Positions 33,899 through 40,235 of a DNA stretch of 40,235 bases are shown piece after piece. The translations under genes and the position numbers were made by a program. Source of the DNA: Clostridiales bacterium (GTDB taxonomy: Bacteria > Bacillota > Clostridia > UBA1381); the NCBI GenBank assembly GCA_029219585.1, contig JAQXTR010000051.1:1-40235 (forward strand). Reading direction: 5' to 3'. The notes below the pieces were generated by a model that saw only the letters and a program-made list of their open reading frames with translations, had not been told where the DNA came from and made no database searches. Position 1 is the stretch's first letter. Each line of letters opens with the position of its first letter.

Positions 33899-36800
33899 TT
33901 ATTCAATATCCTCGCTGAAAATTTCTTCACCGTTTTTGGTGATGTTAATATCCTTATACATACTCATACCCGTACCTGCAGGGATAAGCTTACCGATAAT
34001 AACATTTTCTTTAAGACCTACCAGCGGGTCAATTTTTCCTCTGATAGCCGCTTCTGTGAGAACCTTTGTTGTCTCCTGGAACGATGCGGCTGAAAGGAAT
34101 GAGTCTGTTGCAAGAGAAGCCTTTGTGATACCGAGAAGAACAGGAGAAGCTGTTGCTTCAACGCCGCCCTTAGCCTTAACTGTCTCGTTTGCATCCTCAA
34201 AGTCAAGCTTATCTGTGAGTGAACCGATAAGGAGATCTGTGTCACCGACATCATCTATTCTTACCTTGCGCAGCATCTGACGTGTAATAACCTCAACGTG
34301 CTTATCGTTGATATCAACACCCTGCATACGGTAGGTTCTCTGTACCTCACGTGTGATGTACATCTGAACCGCGTCAGGACCGTTGATCTTAAGAATATCA
34401 TTCGGGTTTACAGAACCGGCTGTGATTTCGCCGCCCTTTTCAAGGTAATCACCGTTATGAACCTTAATTGATGCGCCGTAGGGGATAGCGTAGGTTCTTG
34501 CCTCGCCGTCCTCATCATTTGTAATTATAACCTCACGTCTCTGGTTAGCATCGTTGATTTTTACTGTACCTGCAATTTCGGAAATTATAGCAACACCCTT
34601 AGGTCTGCGGGCTTCAAACAATTCCTCTATACGCGGAAGACCCTGCGTAATATCGCTGCCCGAAGCAACACCGCCGGCATGGAAGGTTCTCATTGTAAGC
34701 TGAGTACCCGGCTCACCGATTGACTGAGCCGCAATTATACCAACAGCCTCACCTATATTAACAAGAGTACCCGTTGCAAGGTTCTTTCCGTAGCACTTAG
34801 CACACACTCCGACCTTTGACTTACATGTGAGTACCGAACGGATTTTAACACTTCTGATACCCGCATCAACAAGCTTCTGAGCCTGTCTCGGTGAAATCAT
34901 ATCGCCTTCCTTAACAATCAGCTCGCCCGTTGCCGGATTGGTGATATCCTCCCATGAGATACGTCCTTCAATACGGTCATACAGCGGTTCAATAACCTCC
35001 TGTCCGTCCTTGATGTCCTCAACCTCTGTGTACTTGTTTGTTCCGCAGTCAATTTCACGAACGATAACATTCTGTGATACATCAACAAGACGTCTTGTAA
35101 GATAACCTGAATCGGCAGAACGGAGCGCGGTATCGGTAAGTCCCTTACGTGCACCATGTGATGATACAAAGTACTCAAGTACGTTAAGACCCTCTCGGAA
35201 ATTAGCTCTGATAGGAATCTCGACTGTTCGTCCCTGTGTATCCGCCATAAGTCCTCGCATGGCTGCAAGCTGTCGTATCTGGTTAATTGAACCACGGGCT
35301 CCGGAGTCAGCCATCATATATATCGGATTGAATTCACCGAAGTGTTCAAGCATGGCGTCGGTTACCTTTGATGATGCATCTGCCCATATCTTGATTACCT
35401 GCTGATAACGCTCTTCATTGTTGAGCAAGCCGAAACGGTACTTTGCAGTAATTGCATCGACTTTCCTCTGCGCGTCCGCAAGTATCTCAGGCTTGCTGCC
35501 CGGAACATTGATATCCGATACTGAAACCGTAAGAGCGGCAAGCGTTGAATATTTATAGCCTGTTGCTTTGATTTTATCAAGCATATCTGCCGTAATTGAA
35601 GTTCCGTGCACGTCAATACACCTTCCGATTATATCTCCTAGCTGTCCCTTCTTAACAATGAATCCAATCTCAAAATCAAGCGCTGTATCCGGATTTGTTC
35701 TGTCTACAAAGCCGAGATCCTGCGGAACATTATTATTAAAGATAAGACGACCGGCAGTTGTTTCAACAAGCTTTGTTATTGTTTTTCCGTTTACTTCACC
35801 GGTTACCTGTACCTTAATCAGCTCATGATATGTTATTGACTTAACTGTATTGGCAAGCAGCGCTTCTTCAACAGATGTGAATACCTTTATTGTTGCCTTC
35901 TTTGCAAGATCTAAGAAGGTTTGAACAGAAACGGTAATATCCTTCTTGGGAGTTTTTACTATTACCGGATTAACCTTGTCCGCCTTTGTTTCGTTGAGTC
36001 TTACCTTCTCAAGTGTAAGAATATATTCAAAGGCTTCCTTCCATGACGGATAGCTTATAAGCTCCTTGTCTGCATCTGCTATTACAGGATCTTCATTCGT
36101 TTCTTCCAGGAGAGCTTCAAATGCAGCTGTCTTTGTGTCGTCCTTCAATATAGTATCATAAATCTTTTTGTAATCCTCACGAATGATTGTCAGATAATAC
36201 GAACCAAGGATCATATCCTGAGTAGGAACCGTTACCGGATGACCGTCCTGCGGCTTAAGCAGGTTGTTTGCTGAAAGCATGAGGAAACGTGCCTCTGCCT
36301 GAGCCTCCGGAGAAAGCGGTACGTGAATAGCCATCTGGTCGCCGTCAAAGTCCGCATTGTATGCTGTACATACCAGCGGGTGGAGCTTAAGCGCGCGGCC
36401 TTCAACAAGACGCGGCTCAAAAGCCTGAATACCAAGACGGTGAAGCGTAGGCGCACGGTTAAGAAGAACAGGATGCTCCTTTATTACATCTTCAAGCACA
36501 TCCCATACCTCAGGACGTGTACGCTCTACCATACGCTTTGCGCTCTTTATATTGTGCGCGATACCGCGGGAAACAAGCTCCTTCATTACAAACGGCTTGA
36601 ACAGCTCAATAGCCATTTCCTTCGGAAGTCCGCACTGGTAAATCTTCATTTCCGGACCTACTACGATAACCGAACGTCCCGAATAGTCAACACGCTTACC
36701 GAGAAGGTTCTGACGGAAACGTCCCTGTTTACCCTTGAGCATATCCGAAAGCGACTTAAGACCTCTGTTGCCCGGTCCGGTTACAAGTCTTCCGCGGCGG

Positions 36801-37711
36801 CCGTTGTTGATAAGTGCATCAACAGCCTCCTGAAGCATACGCTTTTCATTGCGTATGATAATATCCGGAGCGCCAAGCTCAAGCAGTCTTCTGAGTCTGT
36901 TATTTCTGTTTATAACTCTTCTGTACAGATCGTTAAGGTCGCTTGTCGCAAAGCGTCCGCCGTCAAGCTGAACCATAGGACGAAGCTCCGGCGGGATAAC
37001 CGGCACGATTGTAAGTATCATCCATTCAGGACGATTGCCCGAAATTCTGAATGCCTCTACAATTTCAAGACGCTTGATTATACGCGCTTTTTTCTGTCCC
37101 TGAGCTTCTTCAAGCTCCTCCTTGAGCTCCTCTGCAAGATTTTCAAGGTTAATCTTTTCAAGGAGCAGCTTTATTGACTCGGCTCCCATTCCTGCGGAAA
37201 AAGCCTCTTTCCCGTATTTTTCGAGATATTCATTATATTCCTTGTCCGAAAGAATCTGACCCTCGGCAAGGTCATTGTTTACGAGATCAGTGTTTACGTT
37301 CGTTACAATGTATGATGCAAAGTAGAGAACTTTTTCAAGCTGTCTCGGTGATAAATCGAGCATAAGACCTATTGATGACGGTACGCCCTTGAAATACCAG
37401 ATATGTGATACGGGGGTTGCAAGCTGAATATGCCCCATTCTTTCACGTCGTACCTTCGCCTTGGTTACTTCAACACCGCAGCGCTCACAGACCTTACCCT
37501 TATATCTTATCTTTTTATATTTACCGCAATGACACTCCCAGTCCTTTGTCGGTCCGAATATTCTTTCACAGAATAAACCATCCTTCTCGGGACGAAGAGT
37601 ACGGTAATTTATAGTTTCAGGCTTTGTTACCTCACCGTGTGACCATTTCAGAATAGTTTCCGGCGACGCAAGACCTATTTTAATTGCTTCAAAACTGTTA
37701 AACTCTAACAT
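33899..37711 (-). CDS. rpoC: RNA polymerase subunit beta'
   Basis: Large catalytic subunit, 1270 residues. The N-terminal zinc ligands are C60, C62, C75 and C78. The catalytic magnesium loop NADFDGDQM is at 452-460 with aspartates 454, 456 and 458. The second zinc cluster is in the C-terminal half ([16 protein letters not shown]), followed by [25 protein letters not shown]. Length and order are those of Firmicutes, without large lineage insertions. AGGTTTTCG lies upstream of the ATG; the gap to rpoB is 33 nt. A strong terminator follows directly, so rpsL is not co-transcribed from here. Confidence 0.99.
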   Translation of the reverse strand: MLEFNSFEAIKIGLASPETILKWSHGEVTKPETINYRTLRPEKDGLFCERIFGPTKDWECHCGKYKKIRYKGKVCERCGVEVTKAKVRRERMGHIQLATPVSHIWYFKGVPSSIGLMLDLSPRQLEKVLYFASYIVTNVNTDLVNNDLAEGQILSDKEYNEYLEKYGKEAFSAGMGAESIKLLLEKINLENLAEELKEELEEAQGQKKARIIKRLEIVEAFRISGNRPEWMILTIVPVIPPELRPMVQLDGGRFATSDLNDLYRRVINRNNRLRRLLELGAPDIIIRNEKRMLQEAVDALINNGRRGRLVTGPGNRGLKSLSDMLKGKQGRFRQNLLGKRVDYSGRSVIVVGPEMKIYQCGLPKEMAIELFKPFVMKELVSRGIAHNIKSAKRMVERTRPEVWDVLEDVIKEHPVLLNRAPTLHRLGIQAFEPRLVEGRALKLHPLVCTAYNADFDGDQMAIHVPLSPEAQAEARFLMLSANNLLKPQDGHPVTVPTQDMILGSYYLTIIREDYKKIYDTILKDDTKTAAFEALLEETNEDPVIADADKELISYPSWKEAFEYILTLEKVRLNETKADKVNPVIVKTPKKDITVSVQTFLDLAKKATIKVFTSVEEALLANTVKSITYHELIKVQVTGEVNGKTITKLVETTAGRLIFNNNVPQDLGFVDRTNPDTALDFEIGFIVKKGQLGDIIGRCIDVHGTSITADMLDKIKATGYKYSTLAALTVSVSDINVPGSKPEILADAQRKVDAITAKYRFGLLNNEERYQQVIKIWADASSKVTDAMLEHFGEFNPIYMMADSGARGSINQIRQLAAMRGLMADTQGRTVEIPIRANFREGLNVLEYFVSSHGARKGLTDTALRSADSGYLTRRLVDVSQNVIVREIDCGTNKYTEVEDIKDGQEVIEPLYDRIEGRISWEDITNPATGELIVKEGDMISPRQAQKLVDAGIRSVKIRSVLTCKSKVGVCAKCYGKNLATGTLVNIGEAVGIIAAQSIGEPGTQLTMRTFHAGGVASGSDITQGLPRIEELFEARRPKGVAIISEIAGTVKINDANQRREVIITNDEDGEARTYAIPYGASIKVHNGDYLEKGGEITAGSVNPNDILKINGPDAVQMYITREVQRTYRMQGVDINDKHVEVITRQMLRKVRIDDVGDTDLLIGSLTDKLDFEDANETVKAKGGVEATASPVLLGITKASLATDSFLSAASFQETTKVLTEAAIRGKIDPLVGLKENVIIGKLIPAGTGMSMYKDINITKNGEEIFSEDIE

Positions 37712-37744
37712 TCGAAAACCTCCATGTTACTTTGTCAAACCACA

Positions 37745-40235
37745 TTAAAAGTCGCTCTCATCCATAATATCTGACTGATCATCCAGCTCCAGACCGTCAT
37801 CAGTAACTGCGTCAAAATCATCATCAAGCACCATATTTGCCTCATCAAGATCTTCTTCTGCAAGTCTATCCTGCGGTACGTCGCCTTCCTCCATCGTTTC
37901 GATAATATCACTGCTTACAATATCGCTGTCATCATCATCTTCAAACGATGCATCAAGGTCGATCTCCTCCATATTGTGATTGAGAATTCTGATGTCGAGT
38001 GCAAGCGACTGCAGCTCTTTAACCATAACCTTGAAGGATTCAGGTACTCCCGACTTAGGAATATTCTCGCCCTTAACAATTGCTTCATACGTCTTTACTC
38101 GTCCTACAATATCATCTGACTTAACCGTAAGAATTTCCTGAAGGGTATATGCTGCGCCGTATGCTTCAAGCGCCCAGACTTCCATCTCTCCGAATCTCTG
38201 ACCGCCGAACTGAGCCTTACCGCCGAGCGGCTGCTGAGTTACAAGCGAGTACGGACCGGTTGAACGCGCATGGATCTTATCATCTACGAGATGGTGCAGC
38301 TTCAGATAATACATGACTCCGACCGTAACGGGATTGTCAAATTTCTCACCCGTGCGTCCGTCGTATACGACCGACTTATAAGTGTTGTTAAGTCCTGCTT
38401 CTTTGAATGCCTCCTTGAGGTCTGCGTCCTGAGCGCCGTCAAATACCGGAGTTGCAATCTTTATAAAGCGTCCCGGTCTTCTTGCGTCATATGCCTCAAG
38501 TACGGCTTTTCTGAAGGTGTCGCTTGAAATCTTTTCAAGCTCCTCTCTCGTTTTAAGGCTGAGATTTCTGTATGCATAGCCAAGGTGCATTTCCAAAACC
38601 TGTCCTATATTCATTCGTGACGGAACGCCGAGCGGATTAAGCACGATCTGAAGCGGAGTTCCGTCCTCCAAAAACGGCATATCCTCCTGGGGCAGTACGC
38701 GTGAAACGACACCCTTGTTACCGTGACGGCCCGCCATCTTGTCGCCGACGCTTATCTTTCTCTTCTGAGCGATGTAGCAGACAACCGACTGATTAACACC
38801 TGCGGAAAGCTCATCCTGATTCTCGCGTGAGAACTTCTTTACATCTACTATGATACCGCTTTCACCGTGCGGAACTCGCAGAGAAGTATCACGAACCTCA
38901 CGCGCTTTTTCGCCGAAAATTGCACGCAGCAGTCTTTCCTCTGCTGTAAGCTCCGTTTCACCCTTAGGTGTAACCTTACCTACGAGAATATCACCCGCGT
39001 GAACCTCTGCGCCTATTCTTATGATACCGTTTTCATCAAGATCCTTTAAGGCATCCTCGGATACGTTCGGTATATCTCTTGTTATTTCCTCTGCGCCAAG
39101 CTTTGTATCACGAGCCTCACATTCATATTCTTCCATATGAATTGATGTGAATACATCGTTTTTAACAAGCTCCTCGCTTATTAGGACAGCGTCCTCATAG
39201 TTATAGCCTTCCCATGTCATGAATCCGATAAGAATATTCTTTCCAAGAGCAAGCTCACCGTTATCCATAGCCGGTCCGTCTACAATAATATCACCGCGTG
39301 ATACTCTTTCTCCCTCAGATACTATCGGGCGCTGATTTATGCAGGTACTCTGGTTTGAGCGCGTAAACTTGATGAGCTTATGCTCATGACGCTTGCCGCT
39401 GTCACCGAGAATTATTATTCTGTCCGAGTCAACCTTTTCAACTACTCCGTCTTCCTTTGCAAGCACTGCTGAGCCGGAGTCCTTTGCTGCCTTATACTCA
39501 ATACCTGTGCCGACGATAGGTGAGTCTGTTGTAAGAAGAGGCACTGACTGACACTGCATGTTTGAACCCATGAGCGCGCGGTTGGCATCATCGTTTTCAA
39601 GGAACGGGATACATGCCGATACTACCGATACAAGCTGTCTGGGCGATACGTCCATGTAGTCAATGTGCAGCGGGTCTGTTTCGAGGATGTCCTCACGGTG
39701 ACGCGCCGATACTCTCTTTGAAAGGAATGAGCCGTCCTCTGCAATAGGCTCGTTAGCCTGCGCAATAGTGTAGCCGTCCTCAACGTCGGCTGTCATATAT
39801 TCAATTATATCTGTAACTTTTCCGTCTACAACCTTGCGGTACGGAGCTTCAATAAAGCCGTATTGATTAATCTTGGCAAAGGTTGCAAGCGATGTTATAA
39901 GACCGATGTTAGGACCTTCAGGTGTCTCAATAGGACACATTCTGCCATAATGCGAGTAGTGAATATCACGAACCTCAAAGCCTGCTCTTTCTCTTGAAAG
40001 ACCGCCCGGACCGAGGGCTGAAATTCTTCTCTTATGACGAAGCTCTGCCAACGGGTTTGGCTGGTCCATGAACTGCGAGAGCTGTGATGAGCCGAAGAAC
40101 TCATTTATTGTAGCGATTATCGGACGTATATTTATAAGTGATGACGGTGTGATTATTTCAAGCTCCTGCGTTGACATACGCTCACGGACAGTTCTTTCCA
40201 TTCTTGAAAGACCTATTCTGAACTGATTTTGCAAA
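37745..40235 (-). CDS. rpoB: RNA polymerase subunit beta, C-terminal ~830 residues (cut by window edge)
   Basis: The frame is open to the right edge; about 400 N-terminal residues lie beyond it, so the methionine near 40234 is internal. The rifampicin-binding region [20 protein letters not shown] and [13 protein letters not shown] shows the residues of sensitive enzymes at the common resistance positions (D, H and S). [21 protein letters not shown] and [20 protein letters not shown] are intact. The C-terminal tail of about 65 residues is strongly acidic, with runs of Asp and Glu. It is followed by rpoC. Confidence 0.98.
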   Translation of the reverse strand, partial: LQNQFRIGLSRMERTVRERMSTQELEIITPSSLINIRPIIATINEFFGSSQLSQFMDQPNPLAELRHKRRISALGPGGLSRERAGFEVRDIHYSHYGRMCPIETPEGPNIGLITSLATFAKINQYGFIEAPYRKVVDGKVTDIIEYMTADVEDGYTIAQANEPIAEDGSFLSKRVSARHREDILETDPLHIDYMDVSPRQLVSVVSACIPFLENDDANRALMGSNMQCQSVPLLTTDSPIVGTGIEYKAAKDSGSAVLAKEDGVVEKVDSDRIIILGDSGKRHEHKLIKFTRSNQSTCINQRPIVSEGERVSRGDIIVDGPAMDNGELALGKNILIGFMTWEGYNYEDAVLISEELVKNDVFTSIHMEEYECEARDTKLGAEEITRDIPNVSEDALKDLDENGIIRIGAEVHAGDILVGKVTPKGETELTAEERLLRAIFGEKAREVRDTSLRVPHGESGIIVDVKKFSRENQDELSAGVNQSVVCYIAQKRKISVGDKMAGRHGNKGVVSRVLPQEDMPFLEDGTPLQIVLNPLGVPSRMNIGQVLEMHLGYAYRNLSLKTREELEKISSDTFRKAVLEAYDARRPGRFIKIATPVFDGAQDADLKEAFKEAGLNNTYKSVVYDGRTGEKFDNPVTVGVMYYLKLHHLVDDKIHARSTGPYSLVTQQPLGGKAQFGGQRFGEMEVWALEAYGAAYTLQEILTVKSDDIVGRVKTYEAIVKGENIPKSGVPESFKVMVKELQSLALDIRILNHNMEEIDLDASFEDDDDSDIVSSDIIETMEEGDVPQDRLAEEDLDEANMVLDDDFDAVTDDGLELDDQSDIMDESDF

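Noticed and set aside
36323-37177. 284-residue plus-strand frame antisense to rpoC
   Set aside because: It covers the conserved catalytic region of rpoC; an open antisense frame follows from the codon bias of that gene.

Overview
The window reads as a low-G+C Gram-positive chromosome, most likely a gut-type member of class Clostridia. The evidence is AT-rich spacers, strong GGAGG ribosome sites, a Firmicutes-type dnaA-dnaN pair, a DnaI-like helicase loader, HemZ, SLH, cohesin and dockerin modules, and the str-operon gene order. TGA, TAA and TAG all act as stops. I cannot name the genus. I see no rRNA, tRNA, CRISPR array, transposase or phage gene.

Layout. Positions 1-371 hold the N-terminal part of argH (minus), followed by a 0.55-kb spacer with tandem promoters and two abutting 15-bp tandem-repeat arrays. 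Positions 924-3717 are a translationally coupled minus-strand operon: cobyrinate a,c-diamide synthase, a CobC-like phosphatase and a CDF metal exporter. Positions 3898-5848 hold a secreted protein with an internal duplication and a small membrane protein. Positions 5937-10533 are the str cluster, rpsL-rpsG-fusA-tuf. A small lipoprotein follows on the plus strand. Positions 11148-17023 carry dnaA, dnaN, an MBL hydrolase, hemZ and the dnaI-like loader on the minus strand. Positions 17222-26484 are a plus-strand block: ppx, ppk1, an SDR, trmK, a Nif3-like gene, rho and gdhA. Positions 26771-33395 are a three-gene cohesin/dockerin/SLH operon (minus). It is divergent from a 57-residue ribbon-helix-helix gene. 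Positions 33899-40235 hold rpoC and most of rpoB (minus).

Two things stand out. First, the 26.8-33.4 kb operon looks like a compact cell-surface assembly with no visible glycoside hydrolase. It has an SLH-anchored single-cohesin protein, a soluble double-cohesin protein, and a 1386-residue protein with both a cohesin and a dockerin at its N-terminus plus a large uncharacterised cargo. A small RHH gene faces it across a spacer in which the same 12-bp motif overlaps or abuts the -35 elements of both divergent promoters. I propose an autoregulated adhesin or surface-assembly module.

Second, origin-like DNA occurs twice. The dnaA-dnaN spacer has an AT-rich tract, five TAG triplets (a DnaA-trio), a GC cluster and DnaA boxes. 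A second spacer at 21.6-21.9 kb has about nine DnaA boxes. This block lies between rpoBC and rpsL, which are normally adjacent in Firmicutes, so the rpoB-rpoC-rpsL-rpsG-fusA-tuf array is split by about 23 kb with order and strand preserved.

All function calls come from reading motifs by eye; no database search was possible.
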